Notes under the pieces: model-generated
Database searches by the model: none
What the model was told of the DNA's origin: nothing
What the model saw: only the letters and a program-made list of their open reading frames with translations
Shown here: one piece after another, positions 24,485 through 32,968 of the stretch
Layout of the letters: each line of letters starts with the position of its first letter
How positions within the stretch are numbered: the stretch's first letter is position 1
Made by a program: the position numbers and the translations under genes
Assembly: GCF_014651135.1 (NCBI RefSeq)
Contig: NZ_BMWH01000004.1
Span: forward strand, 248,001 to 312,000
Length of the DNA: 64,000 bases
From: Streptomyces echinoruber
GTDB taxonomy: Bacteria; Actinomycetota; Actinomycetes; Streptomycetales; Streptomycetaceae
Direction of reading: 5' to 3'

Positions 24485-24649
24485 CTCCGTGACGGAGAGT
24501 CGTCGAATCTGACGCTGGGTCGCTGCACCCAGAGTGGTGTCAGCGCATCCCTCCGTGCAATGTGCAGCGCGAGATTCCCACTACCGAGTGATTGGCAATC
24601 CCGCCCCTTGGCGCGAGACTGAACATCCGCTACAGGGAAGAGGGTTGAG

Positions 24650-25498
24650 GTGGCCGGTTCGCCGACAGCACGCCGTCGTCGTCTCTCGATCGAGCTCAAG
24701 AAGCTCCGGGAGCACAGCGGTCTCACGTGCGCCCAGGTGGGAGCGGCGCTGGACTGGAGCGGCTCCAAGGTCAACCGGATGGAGACGGGAAGCGGCCGCG
24801 TCCAGCCCTCCGACATCGACGCCCTGTGCCGTTTCTACGGCACCAGCGACGAACTGCGCGAGTTTCTGAAGTCGTTGGCCAGAGAAGCCAAGATCCGCGG
24901 CTGGTGGCAGCAGCACGGCGCGGGTGTGCCCGAGTGGTTCAACATCTACATCGGGCTCGAGCAGGACGCCTCGGTCCTGCGGCAGTACCAGTGCGAGCTG
25001 GTCCCCGGCCTCATGCAGACCGCGGCCTACGCCCGCGAACTCCACACGAGCGACGCGCAGATGTCCCCGGAGGACATCGACAGGGCCGTACGGGTACGTC
25101 TGGAACGCCAGGCCATGCTGACCGGTGCCGAGGCTCCCGACGCCTGGTTCGTGGTGAACGAGGCGGCCTTCCGCCACGTCATCGGTGACCGCGCCCTGAT
25201 GCGGGAGCAGTTGGAAAAGGTCCTGGACAGCACCGAACTGCCGTCCGTGACGCTGCAGGTGCTGCCGTTCGACTCGGGCACCTATCCGGTCACCGGCTCG
25301 TTCACCATGTTGGGCTTCCCGGCCCCGGAGGACCCGGACCTCGTGTACCGGGACGGCATCACCGACGCCGTCTACCTGGAAGGTGAGCATCATGTCCGCG
25401 AATACACCAGGGCGTTCGACGGCCTCCGCGCCGCGGCTCTGAGCCCTCAGCGCTCCGTCCAACTGATCAAGACCATCCTGAAGGAGCACGCAGAGTGA
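24650..25498 (+). CDS. XRE family regulator with DUF5753 sensor domain
   Basis: A 282-residue protein from GTG 24650. HTH at about residues 10-60 (LREHSGLTCAQVGAALDWSG, SKVNRMETGSGRVQPSD), then the DUF5753 domain with the typical YIGLEQDASVLRQYQ, ELVPGLMQTAAYAR and VTLQVLPFDSG blocks. This family (BldB/WhiJ/AbaA-like modules) regulates differentiation or antibiotic production together with DUF397 partners. It overlaps the DUF397 gene by 4 nt, and the divergent HATPase gene completes the usual trio. Confidence 0.9.
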   Translation: MAGSPTARRRRLSIELKKLREHSGLTCAQVGAALDWSGSKVNRMETGSGRVQPSDIDALCRFYGTSDELREFLKSLAREAKIRGWWQQHGAGVPEWFNIYIGLEQDASVLRQYQCELVPGLMQTAAYARELHTSDAQMSPEDIDRAVRVRLERQAMLTGAEAPDAWFVVNEAAFRHVIGDRALMREQLEKVLDSTELPSVTLQVLPFDSGTYPVTGSFTMLGFPAPEDPDLVYRDGITDAVYLEGEHHVREYTRAFDGLRAAALSPQRSVQLIKTILKEHAE

Positions 25499-25725
25499 GC
25501 ATCACGAACCCCCGGGAGCCAAGGCCGGAGCTGGAGCCGGGCCGCCTGATGTGGGTCAGGTCGTCTTACAGCAACGGCGCCGGCGGTGAGTGCGTCGAGT
25601 GCGCCCTCACCGGCGACGACGCACTGATACGTGACTCCAAACGCACGGGCGGGCCCGTCATCGCCGTTCGTCGCGAGCCTTGGCGGCGCTTCGTGCAGGC
25701 CCTGGCGGGCAGCGAGCTTCCCTGA
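25495..25725 (+). CDS. DUF397 small protein
   Basis: 76 residues with the DUF397 signature: WVRSSYSNGAGGECVECAL, then DALIRDSKRTGGPVIAV and Trp-Arg-Arg-Phe-Val. The GTG start overlaps the XRE stop (GTGA), so the two are translationally coupled. DUF397 proteins act with the paired XRE/DUF5753 regulator, probably as modulators; biochemical function is not firmly known. Confidence 0.92.
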   Translation: MSITNPREPRPELEPGRLMWVRSSYSNGAGGECVECALTGDDALIRDSKRTGGPVIAVRREPWRRFVQALAGSELP

Positions 25726-25840
25726 CGACCGTGCGCCGTGCCGGCGCGGATCGGCTTCTCATCCCGACGACCCGGCAAAGCCACGGCGCCGGATGGCTAC
25801 GCCGCCCCGCCGGACGAGCCGGACCAACGGAGGGGCGGCG

Positions 25841-26275
25841 ATGAGCCAGTACTTCGACATGGGTAACGAGACGCTGTGGAACCCCTCCAACGGGGTTTCC
25901 CGCTTGTTTCTGCGTCAAGTCCGTGTGTTCGAGGCGGAAGTAGGGATTCCATCGGGCATCGGGCCGATGGTGAACGACGAATGCCGGATCGATCCGGCCG
26001 AGTTCGAGGTCTTCGTCAACGCCCTGCTGGAGCGGCAGCAAAACACGCGCCACCCCGTCATGCTGGCCCTCTTCGAAGGCTTCACGGCCACGGTGCTGGC
26101 CCTGGCAGACCGCGCCGGGATCACCGTGGACTGCGCAGGGCCGAGTGCCGCTTCCGGCAGTCCGGTGGAGGACGTACAGGTTTCGCGCCTCACCGGGTCG
26201 TCCGCCCCGCCGACGGGTGAGATCTGGGCATCACGGCTACGGGAGAGAGCACGGGAACTGAGCCGTGCCATGTGA
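25841..26275 (+). CDS. hypothetical protein, 144 aa
   Basis: No recognised family. The protein is acidic and mixed alpha/beta, with an N-terminal NETLWNPSNGVSRLFLRQV block and a central helix (FEVFVNALLERQQNTRHPVMLALFEG). ACGGAGGGGCGGCG precedes the ATG, and the codon pattern is coding-like. It follows DUF397 by 115 bp on the same strand and could belong to the same unit. Confidence 0.6.
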   Translation: MSQYFDMGNETLWNPSNGVSRLFLRQVRVFEAEVGIPSGIGPMVNDECRIDPAEFEVFVNALLERQQNTRHPVMLALFEGFTATVLALADRAGITVDCAGPSAASGSPVEDVQVSRLTGSSAPPTGEIWASRLRERARELSRAM

Positions 26276-26393
26276 TGCCGATGCGTGGACGGCCTGTCCG
26301 AGGGTGCAGAGGACATACAGACCTGCCGACGACACGGCCGTAGCAACCGACCAGACGACGGACATCAACGACAGACAAGGCTGGGAGGACGGC

Positions 26394-26888
26394 GTGACTC
26401 ATTCGAGCCCGCGGACGGCATGGTTCGCCGGGAGCGTCGTCCTGGTATCGGCGTTCCTGATCACCGCGTGCACGACGTCCGGCAACGACGGGGGCAAGGA
26501 CGCGCATGCCTCGCCGTCCCCTCCTCCCGGTTCGACTCGGGCAGCAGCCGAGCCGTCGGAGAGGAAGCTCACCGAGCAGGCTCAGGCGGCGCTCACCGCA
26601 ATCCATGGCGGAACGCTGGTCGAGGCCGGCGCAGAGCGCGTGGGCGACGGCGTCCATACGGAGCCCGCGCTGAGCAAAGGGAAGAGCTACAGGCTCAACC
26701 TCGTATGCGTGGGCAGCGGCAGCGCACGGTTGGAGTTCGTTCCCGCGAGCGCCGGCACGGAAGCCACCGTGCCGTGCGATGACTCGGTGGTCCAGCAGCG
26801 GATCATCGGGGACAAGGCTGTCCGCATCAACGTGGACGGTGCCGAGGGATCGACCGGCGTGATCGCCTGGCGACTCGACGCCATGTGA
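26394..26888 (+). CDS. small secreted lipoprotein
   Basis: A 164-residue protein from GTG 26394 (GGGAGGACGGC upstream). The signal peptide ends in the lipobox Leu-Ile-Thr-Ala-Cys near residue 26, followed by a Ser/Pro linker. The mature part (about 60-160) has two Cys (LVCVGSG and VPCDDS) and strands ending in IAWRLDAM, a pattern seen in many small streptomycete lipoproteins of unknown role. A strong terminator follows 10 bp after the stop. Confidence 0.75.
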   Translation: MTHSSPRTAWFAGSVVLVSAFLITACTTSGNDGGKDAHASPSPPPGSTRAAAEPSERKLTEQAQAALTAIHGGTLVEAGAERVGDGVHTEPALSKGKSYRLNLVCVGSGSARLEFVPASAGTEATVPCDDSVVQQRIIGDKAVRINVDGAEGSTGVIAWRLDAM

Positions 26889-26898
26889 GCTCAGCACA

Positions 26899-26932
26899 GG
26901 GCGCTTCCCGGCATCATTTCCGGGAAGCGCCC
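26899..26932 (+). terminator. terminator hairpin
   Basis: GGGCGCTTCCCGG (26899-26911) pairs perfectly with CCGGGAAGCGCCC (26920-26932) around an 8-nt loop. It sits between the lipoprotein gene and the convergent DUF6177-like gene, so it can serve both. Confidence 0.85.
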
Positions 26933-26987
26933 GATCATGTCGGACGGGTCTTTCGCTTCCTGACCGCGCTGGCGTCCGCAGGCGGCC

Positions 26988-27800
26988 TCACCTCCCTTTA
27001 CCGCTCAACTGCTCGTTGACCAGCTTCAGCCGCTGCCAGGCGGCGGGGTCGGTTCCGTCGCCGAGGGCACAGTGAAGGCCCGGGCGAGCCGCGGGCCCGA
27101 GTTCCGCGGGGGCCAAGCCGGACAAGGCGCTGCGGGCACGCGCGAGGCCGAGATCGGCCACCGCGTCCGGGCCGAGGGTGAGCGAGACGGGGATCGGCGG
27201 CGGCTCGAAGTGGGCCGGGGTGGTGAGGTCGGCCCGTGCCGTCCGCAGTTCGGTGATCATCGTGGCGAGGCCGTGTCCGGTGGCGAGTTCCTCCGCCAGG
27301 CCGGGCAGCAGATCCAGCGGCACGCTCTGGCCGGCGCCGTAGCCGAGGGCGAGTGTGATGTGCTCCTCGACGCCGTGGCGGGTGCGTACGACGCGTACGG
27401 CGGCGATCGCCGGACGGCCGGAGGCGCCGACGGCCACCGTCCACGTCGGTGAGCCGCCGCGGGCGCGGGTGCGGGCCAGGTCGGTCAACTGACGGCGGGA
27501 CCAGGGGACGTTGACCGGTTCGGCGGTGGACCATTCAGCGGGTGGCTCGCCGGTGAGAGTCTGCCAGGCGGCTTCCAGAGCATCACCGAGGAGGAGGCGG
27601 GTGCCGGGCGGGGTGACGAGGTAGAGGTGTCGGCCGGTCCGGGCGGCGGTGCGCAGGAGTTCGGTCAGCCAGGTGGTGGCGGCCAGGATCGGACGGTCGT
27701 GGAGGACGACGACGGACCGGTCGGTGAGGAGGTCGCTTTCGGCCAGCAGGGTTTCGGGGTTCGGCATTCTCGGGGTGAGGACGATGATGTCCCGCGTCAC
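26988..27800 (-). CDS. DUF6177-like hypothetical protein
   Basis: A 270-residue protein. It starts MTRDIIVLTPRMPNPETL and ends with a DGTDPAAWQRLKLV block, which I associate with DUF6177, a streptomycete family seen near type VII secretion and polymorphic toxin genes; this recall needs checking. The middle has a Trp-Thr-Val-Ala-Val/Arg-Pro-Ala-Ile-Ala strand pair and no catalytic motif that I can see. No membrane segment. It follows the broken gene at 27902-28812 by 101 bp on the same strand, so they may once have been one transcript. Confidence 0.6.
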   Translation of the reverse strand: MTRDIIVLTPRMPNPETLLAESDLLTDRSVVVLHDRPILAATTWLTELLRTAARTGRHLYLVTPPGTRLLLGDALEAAWQTLTGEPPAEWSTAEPVNVPWSRRQLTDLARTRARGGSPTWTVAVGASGRPAIAAVRVVRTRHGVEEHITLALGYGAGQSVPLDLLPGLAEELATGHGLATMITELRTARADLTTPAHFEPPPIPVSLTLGPDAVADLGLARARSALSGLAPAELGPAARPGLHCALGDGTDPAAWQRLKLVNEQLSGKGR

Positions 27801-27901
27801 AGAAATCCTTGAGAGTTTGAAGCGTTGGCTGAGAACCTCGATCTCCGGGCCGTCGCCGGCACCAGTGCCAGAATCTGCACGGCACCTACGGATGCTTCGC
27901 T

Positions 27902-28812
27902 TCAGCCCTCACTCCACGGCGAGACAAGAGGTTTGCGACGCCACCACCATCCGCGCCTCTCCGCATCGACGGAAGATGCCGAAATACCCGCGTTCGCTGC
28001 CCGGGCGTCGTCTGGTTCCGTGCGCTTTCTGAACTCTTTGTCGACTCCGTCCACCACCCTGGTCAGGAGGTCGGCCGCGGCTTTCGGTAGGTTCGCCGAC
28101 AGTCGCGCGAGGTGATCCCGTGCCCGTAGCGCCGCGCCGTACAATTCTGCTGGGTAGCGCCCAGCAGGCTGCCAGTCCGACTCCATGAAGCGCACCATTC
28201 TTTCCCACTCCGTAAGGAGCTCTCGGGCATGACGCAGAGGAGTTCCTGCTTCATCACTGAGCGATTGATCGGAGTGGCTGTCCTGGCTTCCCGAAGGGCG
28301 GCCAGAGCAAGAACGAATTCCTTGGTGGCCGGCGTGGGGACATACTGCTCGCGGACGATCTCCGGAAGCTGCATCACGCGAGCACGGGGAAGCTGAGGAA
28401 CGGCGACTTCGACAGCGTCGATGGAGTATTCGGGAGTCTCGTCGTCCGAAGCCATGAGCCGGGCACGGGTCACCAGACCGGTGGGAGTCACCAGCCAGTA
28501 TGCGCTGGGGATGTTTTCTTCGGCCGGGTAGAGGACGATGGTCCGCGCTGCCGCCGCGAACGCCGAGGCCGTCTCCGGCTCGGGCGGCTGTGGGGTGACG
28601 GCTTCCTGGACGTAAATGTCCAGGGCCAGTGAGACGTCGCCGTCGACATACGAGTAGTCGCACGTGACGAGAGCATCCCAGTTGCGATTCTCCTGATCGC
28701 CGTCCGTGTCGGCGACGTCCACCGCTCCCTGTTCCACGTGAAGGCAGGAGATCAGCGCATCAGCGATTCGGGGCGGCTGCAACCGGTCGACAGTGAAGAA
28801 GTTGTACGTCAT
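27902..28812 (-). pseudogene. frameshifted hypothetical gene (immunity-like context)
   Basis: The 5' part (ATG 28812, MTYNFFTVDRLQPPRIADAL...) reads well to about base 28250 (ALREARTATPINRS). The coding-like text then continues in the next frame (DEAGTPLRHARELLTEWERM, then RARDHLARLSANLPKA) to the TGA at 27902. The second frame has no start codon at the switch, so a single-base indel near 28245-28260 is the simplest reading; the intact protein would be about 300 residues. If unshifted, the first frame gives a 249-residue product with an unconvincing tail. The ATG overlaps the TGA of the upstream remnant (ATGA), a coupling typical of toxin-immunity pairs. Function unknown. Confidence 0.6.
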
Positions 28813-28959
28813 CGATAATTCCCGACACCTGGCCCGAGGTAGTCACGTTGAAGCATCGGCTTCGCTGCAAGCTGCTCGGCGGAGTAAAATTCCCAGCGAC
28901 AGCGACCCCTCCTCCTCCTCCTCGTACCGGATTTCCACACTCGAGATCTCCCTCAGTGG
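28809..28959 (-). pseudogene. 3' remnant of a gene truncated by the IS
   Basis: Two overlapping frames give protein-like text: REISSVEIRYEEEEEGSLS beside the IS, then, after a frame change near 28890, FYSAEQLAAKPMLQRDYLGP to a TGA that overlaps the next ATG. The rest of the gene is missing at the IS boundary. An AGG/GAG run at 28912-28924 is part of it. The protein family is not recognised. Confidence 0.45.
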
Positions 28960-28985
28960 CAGGGCTTGATCAAGTTCCGTGAGTG
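28960..28985 (+). repeat. IS left terminal inverted repeat
   Basis: Starts CAGGGCTTGATCAAGTTCCG. It matches the right end except for TGA versus CCG at positions 8-10 and two inner mismatches. Confidence 0.8.
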
Positions 28986-30200
28986 TCCGGGTTGTTGGTG
29001 ATGCCCAGGATGGCGAGTGCTCGTTCGGGTTCGTGGCGAATGGCGCGGGTGGTCTTGGCGATGTTGTCGGCTCCGAGGATCTTCAGGGTGCCGATGGCGA
29101 GGTTGCGGATGGTGGCCATGGCGCGAGGTGCAGTGCCGGTGTGAATGGTCGAGGCGTCCTCGGCGAACGTGACATCTCGGATGTAGTGGGAAGAATTTTC
29201 GATTCCCCAATGCCCGCGAATGGCGGCGGCGAGGTCGATGGGGCGGGTTTGATGGGCGGCGAGGCTGGTGACCGCGTAGACGTTCTCGCGGGTTTCGGGC
29301 CGGCCGGTGGGCTTGCGGCGGCGGTGGACCCGGATGGCGAGGTGGGCATGGGGGAAAGCGATGCCGCCGAGGTTGTCGGCGATAGCGCAGGTTTTGATCG
29401 AGCGGGACTCGCGGCGGCCGTGGGCGGTGGCGGAGGCGGTGTGCTGGACCTTGATCGAGGTCCAGGGCAGGGCGGCGAGCTGGACGTAGGCGGGTGGGCT
29501 GGTTGGTCTTGATGACGGCGATGTAGTGGGCCTTCTTCGTCTCGACCAGCCAGGTGATGTTGGCCTTCACCGAGTGGAGGGCATCGAAGGTGACGACGGT
29601 GCCGGCGAGGTCGAGCGGTGCCGGCAGGGGTTTGAAGTGGCGCACTTCGTTGGTCTTTGCACCGACCTCGACCTGGGCAATCGTGGCGACGCGGTCGTGG
29701 GTGACCGCCGAGAGCAGGTGGCGCCGCGGCGCGGCCAGGCGGGCTGAGCCCTTGAGGGCCTTGCCGTCCACGGCGATGACCTGCCGCGATCGGGTCTCGG
29801 GCATGTCCGCGGACGCGGTGATGCGGTGCCGGTCGGCCAGGTAGGCGCCCACGGCCTGGTCCAGGGCGTCGCCGTCAAGTGCCTGAAGGACGCGCCCGAG
29901 AGTGACCGGCTTGGGGCTGCGCCGCCAGCCGAGCAGGTGACGGCGTACCCCGAGGGATGCCAGCAGCGAGTCCGTGGCCCGCTCGCCGAACTCGGCGAGT
30001 TCATCGATGCTCTTCGCGCCGCAGACGGCCGCGCAAGCACACATCAGCAAGATCGCCGTCAGCGAGTACCACCGGCCCCGGCGTGAGCGCGGATCCGGAA
30101 CCGATTCGAGGTAGGGGCCCAGGTCAGCGATCCGGTCCGCATCCAGCGGACCCGGCTTCTCCAGCACGGCAGGGATAGGGGAGGATGCAACAGCAGGCAC
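28970..30200 (-). pseudogene. ISAs1-family transposase, frameshifted
   Basis: Starts at GTG 30200 after GAGGACGTCCC. The first 237 residues read as an ISAs1 transposase (DPRSRRGRWYSLTAILLMCA, RQVIAVDGKALKGSARL with a DDE-type Asp, VVTFDALHSVKANITWLVE with the second Asp, AHYIAVIKTNQPT). At about 29495 the frame changes: the expected YVQLAALPW, then SIKTCAIAD, RPIDLAAAIRGHWGIENSSH (with the Glu) and ALAILGITNNPDT continue in another frame to the TGA at 28970-28972. A single-base change in CAGCCCACCCGCCTACG explains it. The copy is probably inactive unless a slip restores the frame. Confidence 0.85.
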
Positions 30201-30302
30201 GGGACGTCCTCGTGATCATCTGGCTTCGACACCACAATGATCACGAACCCCCGTGCCTGCTCTGCTATCCGCCCCTACCGGCCTGATCGTCAACCCTCCA
30301 CG

Positions 30303-30328
30303 CAAGCACGGAACTTGACGGAGCCCTG
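30303..30328 (-). repeat. IS right terminal inverted repeat
   Basis: Reading inward from 30328 gives CAGGGCTCCGTCAAGTTCCG, matching the left end at 17 of 20 positions. Confidence 0.8.
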
Positions 30329-30550
30329 ACGTCAACCCCCGTGTTTCTCTGTGACGTTACGTTTCCTCTGCCGTGTCCAGCGTCGCATCAGGCACTGGCA
30401 TTCGGGCTTTCAGGGGTATCAGGTGGTGGTTGCGGGAGCAACGTGGTTCTGCCTGCGGGGCGGTGTTCCGGCCATGCGGTGATGGGGGCGGGGCCGTGGG
30501 ATGGGGTGGTGCGCCGCCGGATGGCGGGGGGCGGGTGGCGGTTTGTGGGT

Positions 30551-31372
30551 TCAGGGGGCGGTGGGTTTGGGGTGATGGAATTTCAGGAAGTCCTCGATCG
30601 TTTCGTGCACTGCTGCCGGCTGGTCCAGGTGGACGTCGTGGCCCGCGTTCGGGATCGTCACGCAGTGGGTGGTGGGGTGGGTGCGCATGCGGTGGAAGTC
30701 CGGTTCCGGCATCGTGCCGTTCTCGCCCCTGATCACCAGCGTCGGGCAGCGGAGGCGGGACCACTCCGGCCAGTGGTCCCGTGTCGTCAGTTCCCGCACC
30801 GATTCCACCATCACGTCCCTGTCGACACGCGGCCACCAGCCGTCCGCGCGGTGTTCCAGGCTCCTGGCCCACGCCTCGTGGCCGAAGAAGGCCGTGGCCG
30901 CGGCGAGGGTGGGGAAGGGGACGGGCCAGGTGTCGAGCCAGTGCGCGATGCGGTCGGGGAGGTCCGCGGGCGCCTGCCACGGGCCCGCCTCCAGGAGGAT
31001 TAGGCGGTTAACCAGGTGGGGGTGGGTCGCCGCCAGGAGGAGGGCGGTGTGGCCGCCCAGGGACTGGCCGACGAGCGTGACCGGGGGCGGGGAGAGGGAG
31101 GTGATCAGGGCCGCGGCGTCAGCGACGTGGGCGGCTCGGGTCGTCGTCGGGGGGCGGCGGGTGCTGTCGCCGTGGCCTCTCGCGTCGTAGGTGATCGTGC
31201 GGTGGCCGGCCGCGGTGAGGGAGGCCGCCAGGAAGTCCCATTCGGCTCGGTGGCCCGCCAGGCCGTGGAGGAGGACGACGGTCGAGGCCGGCGGACGGGG
31301 CGGGGTGCGGACCTCGTACGCGAGGCGGGTGCCGTCGGGGCGGTGGAGGGTCGTCGGCGGGGCGGTGGGCAC
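30551..31372 (-). CDS. alpha/beta hydrolase
   Basis: A 273-residue cytosolic protein from GTG 31372. It has the oxyanion-hole block VVLLHGLAGHRAEW near residue 32, the nucleophile elbow LVGQSLGGH near 100, a cap region (about 130-200), an acid-type Asp/Glu in the LVIRGENGTMPE block near 220, and the catalytic His in NAGHDVHLDQ near 246. It may be an esterase, lactonase or epoxide-hydrolase-like enzyme; the substrate is not readable. It lies downstream of the DUF2267/Hsp20 pair but 182 bp away across a repeat tract. Confidence 0.85.
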   Translation of the reverse strand: MPTAPPTTLHRPDGTRLAYEVRTPPRPPASTVVLLHGLAGHRAEWDFLAASLTAAGHRTITYDARGHGDSTRRPPTTTRAAHVADAAALITSLSPPPVTLVGQSLGGHTALLLAATHPHLVNRLILLEAGPWQAPADLPDRIAHWLDTWPVPFPTLAAATAFFGHEAWARSLEHRADGWWPRVDRDVMVESVRELTTRDHWPEWSRLRCPTLVIRGENGTMPEPDFHRMRTHPTTHCVTIPNAGHDVHLDQPAAVHETIEDFLKFHHPKPTAP

Positions 31373-31449
31373 GGGGCCAGAGTGGCCCGGGTCGGGTGGC
31401 CACCGCCAGTGGGTTTCGGTTCGTTCACCGGCGGTGGCCGGTCCGCGGC

Positions 31450-31553
31450 GTCAAGGTGTCGAGGCGCGTCGCAACGCCGCGGTGTCGCAGCGCCGAGGGG
31501 TCGCGGCGCCGAGGGGTCAGGGCGTCGCGGCACCGCGCCGTCGCGGCGTCCGT
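31450..31553. repeat. degenerate GTCGCGGCGCCGAGGG repeats
   Basis: About six imperfect copies of a 14-18 bp unit (GTCGCGGCGCCGAGGG or GTCGCAACGCCGCGGT) between the alpha/beta hydrolase and DUF2267 genes. No gene is seen. Confidence 0.55.
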
Positions 31554-31554
31554 G

Positions 31555-32229
31555 TCACGTGCCGCTCAGTTCCGCCCGGCCGAACAGCAGGGCGTAACCG
31601 GGCGGGAGTTGGGCGATCACGCGGTCGATCAGGTCGTCGCCGACGAGGGCGGGCAGGACGCTGAGGACGGAGCTGACGTCCCAGCGGGCCGTGGCGGGGG
31701 TGGCGCCCTCGATGCGGGCGGCGACCGAGTCGACGAACTCGGCGGCGGTCAGGGGGCGGGTGGCGGGGATCTGGGAGGCCACGACCCGGGCCGCCTCCTC
31801 GGGGAGGGCGCGGGCGAGGTCCACGCGCTCGTCGCCGACGACGTGGCCGCCCAGGGCCGACAGCACGACACGGATGACGCTCTCCGCCTCCGAGCGGGTG
31901 GTGTACTGGCCCGCCTCCCGTACCTCGTCCACCAGTTGGGTCCACGCCGGGTCGTCCGGGCGGTCGTCCGGGCGCCGGCGTGCGCCCGCCGCCGGGGACA
32001 CGGACGAGGCGGGTGAGGCGGGTGAAGCGGGCGGGGCGGGCCGGGGGGACTGGGCGGGGCGGGTGGTGGACAGGAACGTCTTCAGCGTCTCCGTCTCGCC
32101 CGGGGCGCCGCGGTTCGCCGCGCCGGGCATCGTCGTCGTACCGGGCATTGTCTTCGTACCGGGCGGCGTCGTCGTACCGGGCAGCGTCACTCGCGGAATC
32201 GTCACGCTCGGCACCGTCGTCGCGCTCAT
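31555..32229 (-). CDS. DUF2267 domain protein
   Basis: A 224-residue protein. The first 75 residues are Thr/Pro-rich and low-complexity (several TTTMPGT-like repeats). Residues about 90-215 form the helical DUF2267 domain (LVDEVREAGQYTTRSEAESVIRVVLSALG, LARALPEEAARVVASQIP, FVDSVAARIEG). DUF2267 proteins are found in stress loci and next to Hsp20 genes, as here. AGAAGGAGCCCGCAG precedes the ATG. It follows the Hsp20 gene by 165 bp on the same strand, with TCCTCAGGG repeats between (32333-32388). Confidence 0.82.
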   Translation of the reverse strand: MSATTVPSVTIPRVTLPGTTTPPGTKTMPGTTTMPGAANRGAPGETETLKTFLSTTRPAQSPRPAPPASPASPASSVSPAAGARRRPDDRPDDPAWTQLVDEVREAGQYTTRSEAESVIRVVLSALGGHVVGDERVDLARALPEEAARVVASQIPATRPLTAAEFVDSVAARIEGATPATARWDVSSVLSVLPALVGDDLIDRVIAQLPPGYALLFGRAELSGT

Positions 32230-32394
32230 CTGCGGGCTCCTTCTCCGGGTCCGACTGCCCGCCGGCCGCTCGGCGGGCAGGAGTGAGCGTCCCGCAGGCC
32301 GGGGCGGGCCCGCCCGCGGGACGCGTGGTCCTCAGTCCTCAGGGGTGCGGTCCTCAGGGATGCGGTTCAGGGGTGCGATGCGGGGGTACGGCGG

Positions 32395-32817
32395 TCAGCC
32401 GCCGATCTGCTTGCGGTCACCGCCGGCGCTGATCTGGATCCTGCGTGGCTTGGCCTGCTCGGCCACCGGGATGCGCAGCGTGAGCACGCCCGCGTCGTAC
32501 GAGGCCTCGATGGCGTCCGTGTCGAGGGTGTCGCCGAGGAAGAGCCGGCGGGTGAAGACGCCCGTCGGGCGCTCGGCGGCGATCATCTCCGCGCTCTCGG
32601 GGGCGGGGGAACGGCGCTCGGCGCGGACGGTGAGCACGTCGCGTTCGACGTTCACGTCGAACAAGTCCGGGTCGATGCCGGGAAGGTCGAGGTGGACGAC
32701 GAACTCGTCCCCGGAACGGTAGGCGTCCATCGCCATCGCGGACGGACGGGCGGCGGCTCCGAGAACCTGCTGCGCGAGACGGTCGAGGTCACGGAACGGG
32801 TCGGAGCGCATGAGCAT
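32395..32817 (-). CDS. Hsp20/alpha-crystallin small heat-shock protein
   Basis: A 140-residue protein from ATG 32817; a GTG one codon upstream and an ATG two codons downstream are alternatives. The alpha-crystallin domain runs from about residue 33 ([30 protein letters not shown]) to [12 protein letters not shown], followed by a short basic tail. These chaperones hold unfolding proteins in large oligomers. GGGAG precedes the start, and the promoter at 32916-32888 has excellent spacing, matching strong inducible expression. Confidence 0.92.
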   Translation of the reverse strand: MLMRSDPFRDLDRLAQQVLGAAARPSAMAMDAYRSGDEFVVHLDLPGIDPDLFDVNVERDVLTVRAERRSPAPESAEMIAAERPTGVFTRRLFLGDTLDTDAIEASYDAGVLTLRIPVAEQAKPRRIQISAGGDRKQIGG

Positions 32818-32887
32818 CACAGGTCACTCCCTTCGGCACGTCGGAAAGCGCTGCTGTGCGATGCCCTCTGCTTGTTCCTTTGCTTGT

Positions 32888-32916
32888 TGTATAACTCCGA
32901 GGAGGAAAATTGACAA
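32888..32916 (-). promoter_or_regulatory. hsp20 promoter
   Basis: On the minus strand TTGTCA (32916-32911) and TATACA (32893-32888) are 17 bp apart, a near-consensus housekeeping promoter and rare in this GC-rich window. The spacer holds CTCCTCGGAG, a 4-bp arm palindrome, and TTGT...ACAA flanks the pair, so a repressor could sit here. The 5' leader is about 65 nt. Confidence 0.65.
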
Positions 32917-32968
32917 GGATCGGCTCAGGTTCGGTCGGGCGGGCGGGCCGGGGGCTACGCTCGGCCGC

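Larger units (their letters stand above)
28960..30328 (-). mobile_element. ISAs1-family insertion sequence, defective
   Basis: 1369 bp bounded by imperfect inverted repeats: left end CAGGGCTTGATCAAGTTCCG (28960-28979) and right end, read inward, CAGGGCTCCGTCAAGTTCCG (30328-30309). It contains one transposase gene with a frameshift. The flanks are CTCAGTGG (left) and ACGTCAAC (right), so no 8-bp target duplication is left, which points to a deletion or recombination next to the element. The element split or truncated an older gene on its left. Confidence 0.85.

Noticed and set aside
29480..29510. Programmed frameshift in the IS transposase
   Set aside because: No slippery A/T-rich heptamer at the switch, and ISAs1-family transposases are normally single-frame; a mutation is simpler.
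30329..30550. A gene or tRNA in the gap right of the IS
   Set aside because: Only short hairpin-like GTTGC/GCAAC pieces; no coding pattern or cloverleaf.
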